Source: Paenibacillus dendrobii (GTDB lineage: Bacteria; Bacillota; Bacilli; Paenibacillales; Paenibacillaceae). Taken from it: a stretch of DNA of 64,000 nucleotides. The number at the start of each line of letters is the position of its first letter. Within the stretch, counting starts at the first letter, position 1. The stretch spans positions 2,232,001 to 2,296,000 of the forward strand of contig NZ_WUBI01000001.1 of assembly GCF_009807035.1 (NCBI RefSeq), given 5' to 3'. Shown here piece after piece: positions 1-9,800 of this stretch. A program made the translations under genes and the position numbers. Under the pieces are notes generated by a model. That model did no database searches. It had not been told where the DNA came from and saw only the letters and a list, made by a program, of their open reading frames with translations.

Positions 1-1
1 T

Positions 2-253
2 GGACTCTCGCGACTCGTCGGGCTGAACGACTTCAAGTTAAAGCATGGATTCAAGGAAATCTTCGGAACCACCGTGTTCGGTTATTTACGGGAGCAGCGC
101 ATGCTTAAAGCGATGTCGCTTCTGGAGAAAGGGAACGTTACCATAAGCAGCGTAGCCGCGCAGGTAGGCTATGCCAATGCAAGCCATTTTACCGAGGCAT
201 TCCGCCTCAGATTTGGCGTTAATCCTTCCGAATGGCTGCGCATGAGGAGCTAA
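2..253 (+). CDS. AraC-family transcriptional regulator, C-terminal end (cut by window start)
   Basis: Only the last 83 residues are present, read from base 2 to the TAA at 251-253. They form the second half of an AraC/XylS DNA-binding domain. SRLVGLNDFKLKHGFKEIFG matches the first helix-turn-helix region, and SSVAAQVGYANASHFTEAFR matches the second, the most conserved AraC signature. The LNDFKLKHGFKEIFGTTVFGYLREQRM pattern is typical of PchR-like members, which often respond to iron-siderophore complexes, but the sensing domain is outside the window. An MFS transporter gene follows on the same strand after about 107 bases and may be its target; that link is inference. Confidence 0.9.
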   Translation, partial: GLSRLVGLNDFKLKHGFKEIFGTTVFGYLREQRMLKAMSLLEKGNVTISSVAAQVGYANASHFTEAFRLRFGVNPSEWLRMRS

Positions 254-360
254 CCAAACAATCATCCGTCCAACCTCCTTCTTATCCGTCATCCGGTAGT
301 CGTATGGGACCCCGTCTCCTATAATGACAAGTAGTTTGACTACGAAGGAGGCTTTCGAAG

Positions 361-1596
361 ATGGAATCAACCACAACATCCGCCGCTGTCCGCAGCCGTT
401 CTTTCTGGCCCCTGGTCCTGACCGGCATGTTTCTGATTATTGCTACCACGGGTTTATCTCGCGTTGCTTTCGGCGCCGTACTCCCTTATATGAAGACGGG
501 CCTTGGCCTGTCCAATTCAGAGGCGGGGCTGCTTGGAACAATGATGTTCCTGGGTTATCTGATTACGGTCGGATTATCAGGCCCCCTAACCATGAAATGG
601 GGAGCGAAGAAGGTCCTTTTCATCGGCGGCTGGGGTGTTGTCATTAGCTTGTTTGCTTTGGCAACCGCTCCTTCCTTTAGCCTTGCCTGCATCTCTATTC
701 TCATCATGGGCGGGGGAAGTGCCCTGGTATTCACTCCGCTGGTATCCATCATGATCGCTTCATTCCCTGATCGAAGAGGTATCGTGCTCGGACTGCTCCT
801 CAGCGGAGCCGGCATCGGGATGTTCTTGAGCGGCATCGTTGTGCCTCTCATTGTGCTTCATGCTCCTCAGCCGGGATATCGGAGGGTCTGGCTTATTTTC
901 GCCATCTTTTCATTACTGGTTCTCATTGCATCCTCCGTTGTACTGAGAAGGGTATCACCCGCCAACTCTGCGCAAGCGGGAGCACCGCAAAAGACAAACT
1001 GGTTTCGGAACAAGAACATCCTGCTAACGGCCTGCCTGTATTTCGCAGTTGGAATGGCATATCTTGTCCCTCTCCTGTATCAGACGAGTTATATGATCAA
1101 GCTGGATTTTTCGGATACGATTGCCGGCTTATGTTTTTCCGTGTCAGGCATCTTCGGAGTCATCGGAGGACCTGGATGGGGCGCCCTCTCCGATCGGATC
1201 GGCCTGCGGAAAGCGCTGATTCTCTCGATCTTAGCCGCTATAGCGGGCAACGTTCTGCCGGTGCTGTTTGAGAATTTGATCAGCTTTCTGATTTCCGGCG
1301 CTCTCCTTGGCTCGACCATCGGCGGAATAGCCACCCTTATCCAGGCCAAAGCCTCACATCAGGTGCCTCAGCGCTATGTTTCGGTTGTCATTGGCTTCAT
1401 TTCCGTCTTTTATGCGGTGGGGCAAATGCTTGGCCCGATCCTGGCAGGCGTGTTCATTGAATTCGGCGGAGGCTTTGCGTCGGCATACCTCTTCGGTGCA
1501 GCGGTGTATCTCCTCGGATTGCTGCTGGAAGTATGCTTCAAACCCAAGAAGTCGGAAGCAGCACGGAAATCGGCAGAAGCAAATGCTGCCCGGTAA
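361..1596 (+). CDS. MFS transporter, YbfB/YjiJ-like
   Basis: A 411-residue protein with about 12 hydrophobic segments in two halves separated by a polar loop near residues 195-215, the usual major facilitator layout. The N-terminal segment with LSRVAFGAVLPYMKTGLGLS resembles the YbfB/YjiJ group of MFS proteins. These are annotated only as putative drug, sugar or metabolite exporters, so no substrate can be assigned. The ATG at 361 is preceded by AAGGAGG at about 342-348. It lies downstream of an AraC regulator and ends at a terminator shared with the convergent aroA gene. Confidence 0.85.
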   Translation: MESTTTSAAVRSRSFWPLVLTGMFLIIATTGLSRVAFGAVLPYMKTGLGLSNSEAGLLGTMMFLGYLITVGLSGPLTMKWGAKKVLFIGGWGVVISLFALATAPSFSLACISILIMGGGSALVFTPLVSIMIASFPDRRGIVLGLLLSGAGIGMFLSGIVVPLIVLHAPQPGYRRVWLIFAIFSLLVLIASSVVLRRVSPANSAQAGAPQKTNWFRNKNILLTACLYFAVGMAYLVPLLYQTSYMIKLDFSDTIAGLCFSVSGIFGVIGGPGWGALSDRIGLRKALILSILAAIAGNVLPVLFENLISFLISGALLGSTIGGIATLIQAKASHQVPQRYVSVVIGFISVFYAVGQMLGPILAGVFIEFGGGFASAYLFGAAVYLLGLLLEVCFKPKKSEAARKSAEANAAR

Positions 1597-1621
1597 CATC
1601 ACCATTAATTTTGGCAATATC

Positions 1622-1652
1622 AAAAAAGGGCCCCGAGCGGGACCCCTTTTTG
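1622..1652. terminator. Bidirectional terminator between the MFS and aroA genes
   Basis: A G+C stem in which AAAAAGGG pairs with CCC(C)TTTTT around a short loop. A-tract and T-tract flank it on opposite sides, so it can end both convergent genes. Confidence 0.75.
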
Positions 1653-1713
1653 TATTACGAATACTTGTATCCGTTATTCTTTTCAAGATATGCTGCTAGC
1701 GCTCCGATCTTCA

Positions 1714-2784
1714 TTACATCAGTCCGGAGCTTTTCACTGCATGATAAAAGTCATGGAACTGCGGAATGTTCAGCTGCTGCGCAGCATCAGACAACGCCGT
1801 GGCCGGATCCGGATGAACCTCAACCATCACGCCGTCTGCTCCTGCAGCCAAGGCTGCTTTGGCGCACGGTGCCAATATATCCTTGCGTCCTGTGGAGTGC
1901 GTAACATCAACCAATACAGGCAGATGCGTCTCTTGTTTCAGAATCGGTACGGCCGAGATATCCAGCGTGTTGCGCGTTGCTTTTTCATAGGTTCGGATGC
2001 CGCGTTCAATCAGCATGACCTGCGTGTTTCCGCGGGAAACAATGTACTCCGCCGCATGAACGAATTCATCGAGCGTGGCGGCCAGGCCGCGTTTCAGCAG
2101 GATCGGCGTCTTCACATCCCCTGCCGCCTTCAGCAGCTCGAAATTCTGCATGTTTCTTGCACCGATTTGGATGACATCTATATAGTCGCAAGCCAGCTCG
2201 ATATGGGCCGGATCCACAATTTCGCTAATCGTCTTCAGACCGAATTCCGATGCCACTTCCTTCAGGATCTTCAGCCCTTCAATGCCAAGGCCCTGGAAAT
2301 CATAAGGCGAAGTTCTTGGCTTAAACGCGCCTCCGCGCATGACGGTGATGCCAGCTTCCTTCAGAGCCGCGGCAACGGTACGCACCTGCTCGTAACTTTC
2401 AACCGAGCAAGGACCTGCGATCATGATTGGCTTGCTGCCGCCAACCGACACATCGCCCAGCTGGATAATCGTATCTTCTTGCTTCTTTTTGCGGCTGACC
2501 AGCAAATGCTTCTTATGGTCGACCTGCTGCAGCGAAAGCGTGGCTTGAAAAATTTGCTTGAATAAATGACGCACTGTTTCGTGATCAAAAGGACCTTCGT
2601 TGCTGGCTACCAAGGCCTCCAGCATCTCTTTCTCGCGCACCGGATCAAATTTCGGAACGCCCTGCTTTTCTTTCTCAACTCCGAGCTCCTGCGCAATTTT
2701 GGCGCGTTCCGACAGCAGCCCCAGCAGCTGAAGGTTCACCTCATCCAATTTCGTGCGCAGCTCTTCTAATCTTCCCTGACTCAT
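1714..2784 (-). CDS. aroA: 3-deoxy-7-phosphoheptulonate synthase with N-terminal chorismate mutase domain
   Basis: A 356-residue bifunctional enzyme at the entry of the shikimate pathway. Residues about 1-85 form an AroQ-type chorismate mutase ([19 protein letters not shown]). Residues about 95-356 form a type I-beta DAHP synthase that condenses phosphoenolpyruvate and erythrose 4-phosphate; the active-site stretch [17 protein letters not shown] is at about 151-168, with a conserved Cys in AGPCSVES. The fusion and length match Bacillus subtilis AroA, where the mutase domain acts as the feedback sensor for chorismate and prephenate. The ATG at 2784 has an AAAGGAGAG ribosome site. A T-box leader lies upstream at about 2904-3170. 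Confidence 0.93.
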   Translation of the reverse strand: MSQGRLEELRTKLDEVNLQLLGLLSERAKIAQELGVEKEKQGVPKFDPVREKEMLEALVASNEGPFDHETVRHLFKQIFQATLSLQQVDHKKHLLVSRKKKQEDTIIQLGDVSVGGSKPIMIAGPCSVESYEQVRTVAAALKEAGITVMRGGAFKPRTSPYDFQGLGIEGLKILKEVASEFGLKTISEIVDPAHIELACDYIDVIQIGARNMQNFELLKAAGDVKTPILLKRGLAATLDEFVHAAEYIVSRGNTQVMLIERGIRTYEKATRNTLDISAVPILKQETHLPVLVDVTHSTGRKDILAPCAKAALAAGADGVMVEVHPDPATALSDAAQQLNIPQFHDFYHAVKSSGLM

Positions 2785-2903
2785 CTCGAATCTCTCCTTT
2801 TATGATCTAAATTATAAACTGAACTAAAGAATGGATCATCCATCTTGATGGTAACACCATGGAATTCGGAAGATGGGAGAATAAACTATAGTTCAAATTT
2901 ATT

Positions 2904-3170
2904 AAAAAAAAACAAAAAGACTCCCGTCGCCAAGGGACGAGGAGTCGTGGTACCACCCTTATTAGACATGCCCGTTCATAGAGGCATATCTCACTTCAGA
3001 CCTTTTAACGCAAGGGTACGGGCATTCCTACGGCCAGCATAATCCATGCAGGCTGTCAGATACCAGCTCCAGAATGAACTTCGGCGGACAGTGTTCCTCG
3101 GATGCTCTCAGTCTATCGGCATGCCGTCCCTGTTAAGACCTTTCTCCGCTTACTCTTTCCTTCATCGCTT
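2904..3170 (-). promoter_or_regulatory. T-box leader of aroA, specifier UUC (Phe)
   Basis: On the minus strand the leader opens with the Stem I start GATGAAGGAAAGAGTA and carries the T-box core AAGGGTGGTACCACG near 2946-2961. It ends in a strong stem (GACTCCTCGTC / GACGGGAGTC) followed by a T-rich run, which is the intrinsic terminator. The Stem I specifier loop reads GAA-G-TTC-A, placing codon UUC at 3078-3076. The tyrS leader in this window has the identical context GAA-T-TAC-A around UAC, which supports the register. Low charged tRNA-Phe would thus allow read-through into DAHP synthase. The gap from terminator to start codon is about 120 bases. Confidence 0.88.
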
Positions 3171-3205
3171 ATTTCAAAATAGGTTTGAGGAATTAAATTA
3201 AAAGC

Positions 3206-3234
3206 ATTGTATTACAATCGGTTAAGTGGTGCAA
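3206..3234 (-). promoter_or_regulatory. aroA: Sigma-A type promoter for the aroA T-box transcript
   Basis: On the minus strand TTGCAC (3234-3229), a 17-base spacer and TACAAT (3211-3206). Predicted transcription start is near 3199, about 30 bases before the T-box Stem I. Confidence 0.65.
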
Positions 3235-3359
3235 GCGTATGATTTAACGCTTTATTACTTTATTCTGATAAACAATCGTAAAAATACAAATCCGAAACTA
3301 CAGCACCTTAGATGACCAGACGGCAGGCCGATCGGATCTTCCTCCCTCACTGAATCCAG

Positions 3360-3397
3360 AAAAGCCGCTTAAACATGAAGATTGTTCAGCGGCTTCA
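3360..3397 (-). terminator. Terminator of the first sugar ABC operon
   Basis: A stem of GAAGCCGCTGAAC against GTTTAAGCGGCTTT, read on the minus strand just after the permease stop at 3441, ending in a T-rich tail. Confidence 0.65.
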
Positions 3398-3440
3398 CTT
3401 TATTCATATGATGACTGTATGCGGTTCGTGAGAATTATGT

Positions 3441-4316
3441 CTAACCCTTGACCGCGCCTTCGGTTAAGCCTTTTTCAATAAATTTGGAGATGAACAGGTA
3501 GATCACCAAAATCGGTAAAACCGTCAGTGTCACCGCTGTCGCCATCAATCCAAAGTCGGTTCCGTACTGCGAGCTGATTTCATTCAACAAGGCAACAATC
3601 GGACGAACCTTCTCTTTATTCACAAAAATGAGCGCAGAGAACAGATCGTTATACGACCATAAAAATACAAAGATACTTACGGAAGCAAATGCCGGTCTGG
3701 ATACGGGCATAAAAATCTTCAAGAACATTTGCCAACGATTACATCCGTCCATGAATGCGGCTTCTTCAAGTTCCTTGGCGATGGTCGTCATGTAGCCTGC
3801 GATAACCAGTGTGGCGAACGTCAAGTTCCCGGCGGTTTGCGGCAAAATAAGTCCCCAGTACGTATTGACCAGTTTGGTTTTGATCAAAAGCTCATATACC
3901 GGCACTACCGTCGCGAATGCAGGTACGAGAAGCGTGGCGTACAATACGGAATAAATAAACCGTTTTCCCGCAAAGGTGAATCTGGATAATACGTATGCTG
4001 CTAATCCGCCCAGCAGCAGCACGAACAACACGGTACCGCCGGACATTATCAAACTATTAATATAGCTTTTTCCAATGTTTATTCTTTCAAAGGCTGTTGT
4101 ATAGTTAATCCATACAGGGTCTAAAGCTAATGAAAATGATTTATTCATGACATCCCGGGATACCTTGAATGAGTTATTAATGATCCAAAACATCGGATAA
4201 ATCGTGGTTAAAGCCCAGGCTGACAATATGATATACATGAAGGCCGTACCAAAACGAAAATGTCGTTTCGATTTTGTGTGCTGGATCTGTTGTCCATTAC
4301 TAATAGCTGGCTGCAT
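3441..4316 (-). CDS. Carbohydrate ABC transporter permease, MalG type
   Basis: A 291-residue inner-membrane permease with six hydrophobic segments. The cytoplasmic EAA loop (EEAAFMDGCNRWQMFLKIFM) lies at about residues 188-208 and contacts the ATPase. The C-terminus KGLTEGAVKG is the usual end of MalG-family permeases. It follows the MalF-type permease with a 25-base gap. No ATPase gene is present, which is normal in Firmicutes where a shared MsmX-like ATPase serves several importers. The sugar cannot be named from sequence. Confidence 0.92.
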   Translation of the reverse strand: MQPAISNGQQIQHTKSKRHFRFGTAFMYIILSAWALTTIYPMFWIINNSFKVSRDVMNKSFSLALDPVWINYTTAFERINIGKSYINSLIMSGGTVLFVLLLGGLAAYVLSRFTFAGKRFIYSVLYATLLVPAFATVVPVYELLIKTKLVNTYWGLILPQTAGNLTFATLVIAGYMTTIAKELEEAAFMDGCNRWQMFLKIFMPVSRPAFASVSIFVFLWSYNDLFSALIFVNKEKVRPIVALLNEISSQYGTDFGLMATAVTLTVLPILVIYLFISKFIEKGLTEGAVKG

Positions 4317-4341
4317 AACAATAACACCCCTAATAAACAGC

Positions 4342-5199
4342 TTAGTATGTGATTTCTTCGCTCTTTAACAAACGATTCGCAAGCAATGCGATAACAACCC
4401 CGAGTACGACCATATAGATCGCAACCGTAGAGCCGTAACCGAAGTTTTGATCGACCATTGCCTTTTTGTACATATAGGTTCCCAGCACATCCGTACCGTT
4501 TTGTGCTCTGGAAATAACCCAGACAAAGTCAAACACTTTGAGTGTACCGGTAATGGCAAGCGTGATAACAACCTTGATATCGCTAAGAATCAGCGGGATG
4601 GTAAGCTTCACCATTTTCTTAACGCCCGTAATTCCCTCAAGCTTGGCCGCATCGTAATAATCTTCAGGAATCTTAGACATGGCCGTCACGAACAACACGA
4701 AATAAAATCCGACATAATGCCAAACGGTCGGAACCGCGATGGCTTTAAGCGCGTTGTTCTCACTCAGCCACAGCACTTTCTCAAGTCCAAAGTTCGCCAA
4801 GATACTATTGAGCAACCCAAAGTTATAGTTATAGAATAAAACGAACAGCAAGGAAATAGCTGTACCGGAAATGACGACAGGAAAGAAAAACACGGATCTG
4901 AAAAAACCTTTGAACTTATTGATATTATCCACCATAACCGCAAGCACCAAAGCGATGCCCACCTGGAAGACTAGGACATACACCAGAATTTCCAGCGTAT
5001 GCAGCGTTGCTGCGCCCAGCAGTTTATCTGAGAACAACCGATCATAGTTGTCCCATCCGATAAACTTTTTATCGAAGAATCCTTTGGTTCTGTAGAAACT
5101 GAAATACACGCTTTTGAAAAACGGATAGTATAAAAAAACGGTCAAAAACGCAGCCATAGGGAACAAAAAGATCCAGATATACTTTCGATCGCCCTTCAT
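4342..5199 (-). CDS. Sugar ABC transporter permease, MalF type
   Basis: A permease of about 285 residues with six membrane segments and an EAA-type loop (YYDAAKLEGITGVKKMVKLT). The reading frame stays open to 5304, but the first 35 codons run through a stem-loop at 5252-5278 and look non-coding. I chose the ATG at 5199, giving MKGDRKYIWIFLFPMAAFL, a normal N-terminus leading straight into the first membrane segment; its ribosome site (GGTGAT) is weak. It pairs with the downstream MalG-type permease and receives substrate from the lipoprotein encoded upstream. Confidence 0.88.
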   Translation of the reverse strand: MKGDRKYIWIFLFPMAAFLTVFLYYPFFKSVYFSFYRTKGFFDKKFIGWDNYDRLFSDKLLGAATLHTLEILVYVLVFQVGIALVLAVMVDNINKFKGFFRSVFFFPVVISGTAISLLFVLFYNYNFGLLNSILANFGLEKVLWLSENNALKAIAVPTVWHYVGFYFVLFVTAMSKIPEDYYDAAKLEGITGVKKMVKLTIPLILSDIKVVITLAITGTLKVFDFVWVISRAQNGTDVLGTYMYKKAMVDQNFGYGSTVAIYMVVLGVVIALLANRLLKSEEITY

Positions 5200-5251
5200 A
5201 TTTATCACCACTTGAGTTTTATTTTCTCTAGCATTCGGGTATTTAAAAGAT

Positions 5252-5278
5252 GACGCCGCCTCAAAAGAGGACGGCGTT
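5252..5278 (-). terminator. Intergenic stem-loop between binding-protein and permease genes
   Basis: On the minus strand GCCGTCCTC, a TTTT loop and GAGGCGGC, then GTCATCTTTT. Its place just after the binding-protein stop (5314) suggests a partial terminator or mRNA-stabilising hairpin that keeps binding-protein levels above permease levels, as known for other sugar ABC operons. Confidence 0.55.
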
Positions 5279-5313
5279 TTGTTAACTAATTCAGAATCTC
5301 TCAAAAGATAAGA

Positions 5314-6657
5314 TTACTTTTTATTAGCGTCCTCGATATCTTTTGCCTCTTTAACCGCGTCAGCTGGTGACTTCTTACCTGTTACGACCGCTTGAACACC
5401 TGCACGCAACGTGGAGAAGGTTTCAGGAGCTACCATCGAGTCGATAGGGTTGTTGACAGAAGTAGCACTTGCTGCCATCGCGAATCCGTCCGTTGCCGTT
5501 TGATTTACGCCTTTGATTTCAACGTTAGCTGCAGCTGGAGTACCACCGTTAGCAATTGCGATTTTCTCGATAACCGCAGGAGAAGTCATGTGTTTCAACA
5601 ATGCGACTGCAGCATCTTTTTTGTCTGCATTGTCATAAGTTGCTTTGGTAAGGTAGAAGCCTGTTCCGAAACCACCGATAGCGTCTTTACCTGTGCCAAC
5701 GCCGCCTGGGATCGCAGGGAACGGAAGAACCGTTGTGTTGTCGATCACGTTCGGTTCTTTCCAGTTGTTCATAGCCCAAGAACCTTCAATGATCATAGCT
5801 GCTTTACCTTCGGCATAGTAGTTGGAAGCCATGCCAAGGTCGATGGTTGCCGCATCTTTAGGGAATGCTCCCAGGTCATACAGTTCCTTCATAGCAGCGT
5901 AGCCTTTTTCCCAGTTTGGATCGATGCCGTCTGCCAGACCTGCGTTATGGCCTTTAGCACCAGCAGCGGACAGGATAAAGTGCTCGATGACGTAGTGAGA
6001 TTGGTCAAATGGTGCCGCGAGCGGAATAATTCCTTTTTTGGACAGGGTCGAAACGGCTGTTTTCATTTTTTCCCAGTCTGTAGGAAGCTCGAGGTTGTTG
6101 TCCGCGAAAATTTTCTTATTTACGAACAATCCTTCATAGAAACCTGTAAGTGGAGCAGCATAGATATTGCCGTCTTTTTGTCTTGTATTTTCCAGAGCTG
6201 CTGGGGAGAAGCCTGCTTTCCATTCAGCGTCTGCATCCAAGATATCGTTCAACGGAACCACTTTGCCTGCATCTACGAAGCCTTGCGCGTCAGTGCCGAC
6301 GAAGTAGAAGAGCAGGTCAGGCTCGTTGCCGGAGTTCATGTCGGTATTGACTTTCGTTCTGAAACCGTCATCATTTGCAGACATGGTATCGTTTTCAATT
6401 TTTACATTAGGATTTTTCGATGTAAACTCATCCAGCGCAGCTTGGAAAGCTTCGCGAGCGGTATCTGTTCCGCCGAAGGTCGAGAACACACGCAGGGATA
6501 CGTCTTTTTTCGGAGCTTCCGTTTCTTTCGGAGTTTCCGTTTCCGTTTTTGGCGTTTCGCTTGCCGTATTTTTTTCCTCAGTTTTGTTACCGCAAGCCGC
6601 CAGGAACATAGTGAATACCATGAGCATGCTTAGTAGAGCTAAAGATGACCTTTTCAC
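5314..6657 (-). CDS. Sugar ABC transporter substrate-binding lipoprotein
   Basis: A family 1 extracellular solute-binding protein of about 447 residues. The N-terminus VKRSSLALLSMLMVFTMFLA ends in a lipobox (LAAC), so the mature protein should be lipid-anchored on the outer membrane face. A Thr/Glu/Pro-rich linker follows (about residues 28-50), then a MalE-like two-lobe domain. The frame is open to 6726, but the GTG at 6657 has AAGGGGG seven bases upstream and begins exactly at the signal peptide, so I prefer it. First gene of a binding protein-permease-permease operon; substrate unknown. Confidence 0.9.
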   Translation of the reverse strand: MKRSSLALLSMLMVFTMFLAACGNKTEEKNTASETPKTETETPKETEAPKKDVSLRVFSTFGGTDTAREAFQAALDEFTSKNPNVKIENDTMSANDDGFRTKVNTDMNSGNEPDLLFYFVGTDAQGFVDAGKVVPLNDILDADAEWKAGFSPAALENTRQKDGNIYAAPLTGFYEGLFVNKKIFADNNLELPTDWEKMKTAVSTLSKKGIIPLAAPFDQSHYVIEHFILSAAGAKGHNAGLADGIDPNWEKGYAAMKELYDLGAFPKDAATIDLGMASNYYAEGKAAMIIEGSWAMNNWKEPNVIDNTTVLPFPAIPGGVGTGKDAIGGFGTGFYLTKATYDNADKKDAAVALLKHMTSPAVIEKIAIANGGTPAAANVEIKGVNQTATDGFAMAASATSVNNPIDSMVAPETFSTLRAGVQAVVTGKKSPADAVKEAKDIEDANKK

Positions 6658-6813
6658 TTGCAAATCCCCCTTAAAATGTTTTTTTGTGTTTTGTTTCGAC
6701 TTCTGCTGTCTGTTCTTATCATACAATAGTTGGAATTAATGTAAGGGGATACATTCCTCTAAATGACGGGGAAATATCCACAATAGAGGCATAGAAATAC
6801 GAATAAAAGCAAA

Positions 6814-6839
6814 AAACCACCTTCGGATGAAGGTGGTTT
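6814..6839. terminator. Terminator of the SLH/DUF2252 gene
   Basis: Perfect stem AAACCACCTTC / GAAGGTGGTTT with a four-base loop, followed on the minus strand by a T-run. It lies 35 bases after the large surface-protein stop. Confidence 0.8.
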
Positions 6840-6873
6840 AAAATAAGTATTTATGAGAAATGTTGCATAATCA

Positions 6874-9800
6874 TCAATTCATAAATCCGATTTGCTGCAA
6901 CAGCTGCTTGATCATGACCGCGGCCTCAGCCCTAGTGACCGGAGCTGCCGGGGAGAAGCTTCCATCCGGGTTCCCACGAATGATTCCGGCCTCGCGGCAC
7001 AGGTTCACGGCTGTTTGCGCGTACCCGCTGATGCGGTCGGCGTCCTTGAACGGGACTGCTGCGCCTGCACCCGACAATCTCTGGAGCGGCTTGCCGGCCA
7101 GCTCGGCGGCTTTCACCATCATCACGGCCATCTGTTCGCGGGTGAGTGCTTCGGAAGGCTTGAATTCTCCCCCCGGGAAACCCGTGACGATGCCTGCTTT
7201 GGAAGCAGCGCCGATTGCGCCTGCGTACCAGGCTGCAGCAGCAACATCGCTGAATCCGGCCGATGCTTGATCTTCCTGAAGCGCGAACGCCTTGGTAAAG
7301 AGCGACGTCAATTCCGCCCGGCTCATCACTTTATCGGGAGAAAAGGCTTCTGCCGAAGTTCCCTGCACGATCCGTTTGCCTGCAAGCAGTTCGATTTCGC
7401 TTTTTGCCCAGTGCTTGGTTATATCCGCGAAGGTCCGCGGCATTGCATGCGCCACCGCGTAGATGCCCGTATCCGGGCTGTAGAACGCCGCTTTTCCATC
7501 CGCGAAAACAGCCGGTACGACCGTTGTCGTTCCATCCGCATTGATTCTCACGACCACCAGCTCGTTCGCAGGATTCTTCGTTGTGTAAGGAATGACCATG
7601 GATGAATAGTGTTTGCCCAAATGAGAGATGTCCGACTGCTTTCCGTTCAATTCCGCAAATAATGCAAATTCAACGGTAGCGCTCACGGGTTCCAGGTTCG
7701 CTGCCTTCAGCTTCGCCTGCGCATCCGCTAGATTCGGTCCGGCAATCGGTGCGATTCGAATGTTGAAGGTTCCTGCTCCCCCCTGTACTCCCAAACCTTT
7801 GACAAGGCTCTCGAAATCAATCGTCTGGACCAGCAGGCTATAGCTGCCCGCTTCGGTATTCACCGTGAGCTTCAAGTCCGGCAGCAGCTTTGAAGCTTCC
7901 TGCAGTTTCTCAAGCGGGAGCTGGATAACCAGCCCGTTGGTCGCATGCTCTGTCACATTAAAAATCAGTTGATGATCCTTGGAAGGACCCGACTGCGCGT
8001 CGGACAATGCTTTTCCGAATTTATCGGCATCGATGACGATCGGTTCCGGAGCCAAACCGCCCGTATTCCCTTGTCCCGGTGATGTGGTCGTTCCTGAGCC
8101 GGATCCATTACCGGTATTGCCGTTGTTGCTTCCCGTATTTCCACCTGCATTCCCGCCATCGCCGCCGTTGCCACCGGTATTTCCTCCAGTGTTCCCGCCG
8201 TTTCCGTCATTTCCACCGCCAGTAGACCCCTGCCGCTGAATCTCAACGGTATAGGTTTGGGTCGTGCCTCCATCCTGCGCCGTCACGATCACGTCGATTC
8301 GGTTCGCTCCCGGACGAAGCTCGATCACTTTCGGCGTTCCGGTTGTATAAGCCGCACCGTTGACTGTCATCGACGCTTTGCCGTCTAGCGAAGAAACCGT
8401 CATCTCGATGGACGATACGTCGCTGCCAACCGAAGCGGTATAGTTCAGCTTATCCGTAGCGAATGCAGGCGACAATGAAGCGCCGTTCAAACCAAGTGCG
8501 CTCAAACCGGCCACATCGATTAATTTGCCGCCGATCAGATCCGCCTTCATCAGCTCATAATCCGACGCAACCTGTCTGTAATAATCTTCGCCCAAGTTCA
8601 GCAGAGTCGTTTCGAACGATTTCCACTGCTCGCCGCTATCGTAGACCTGGGAGATGACGCTTTTTTCAAATGCATCATCCGGGCCTGAAGAACGCGCATG
8701 CCCATAAGCATAAGCTTTGGCGATATAACCGACGTAGTCGGCAAGATTTTCCTTCGTCTTGAACGTTCCTCCAGACGCATCCTCGTAATCCCCTTTATAC
8801 AGGGAAATTTTATGGACGAAGAAAGAACGGGTGCTGCTGTTGAAATAGCCAAGGAATGGTTCGGCATCCAGCGATAATTTTTCATAGGCTGTTTTCACTC
8901 TCGCACCGTCTCCGCCAGGAAAAGAATCGTATGGCGTCGTTTCTGCGCCGTCCGCATTTTCGAACATATCCGGCTTGAAGGCTTGCTTCACATCCAAAAT
9001 GATATCATCGTCATGGCTTGCCGTCGGCCCTTCGATCAGCACATTATACCGTTGCGACCCGATGCTTCCCAGTCCCTGGTAGATGCGTACGGCAACGTCC
9101 TTGATCTTGAAATAATCCGGGTTTTCCGCCAGCTTCGCCTGCACAAAGTCCGGAGCCAGCGTATCCACGTACTTCTGCCAGTTCAGCTCCACTTCCGCTC
9201 TCTCGGCGCTGCTCGGCTGACGGTATTTATCCGTTTTGCCTGCCACGTTAAACACGCCGGTAGAATGCTTGCCGTCCGCAGTCGGCACAGTCCACTTGAT
9301 CAAATGATCGAGCTGGGTCTTCTTGGCCAGCTTGGTCATGATCGTTTTCGTGAATCCGTCGTTAACATGGTTCATGTCCAGCTTCGTTGCTGCCGTATTC
9401 TTGTTATCGTTGCCGATCAGGGTTTGCAGCGTCAACATATATTCATTCAACATATCCGTGGCCATGTCTCTGATCTCCGCATCCGAGAGGCCCAGTTTCT
9501 CAGAGTCGCGGGTCAGATACAGGCTCGATGTCATCCGGAGCAAATCCAGGTAGAAAGGGGCGATATACGATCCGTCAAAGTCGTTCAGATCAAAAATGAT
9601 CTGTCCCGGCTTATCATCGTAAAAGCCGACGTTGGCGATGTGCGCATCCCCTTCGATCCATGTTTTCACGTTCACGAGCTTCTTCCAGCTGTCCGGGATC
9701 GGAATGGCGGCACCGAGATCCTGATACATCAAGTATGGGGCTCCGCGGTAAAAAGCCGCAGCCGTGGCTGCCATGCCGGAGGTTCCGTACTTATAGCTCT

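Noticed and set aside
5392..6633. 413-codon plus-strand frame opposite a binding-protein gene
   Set aside because: Cys/Phe/Arg-rich shadow product without known features; the minus-strand lipoprotein is clear.
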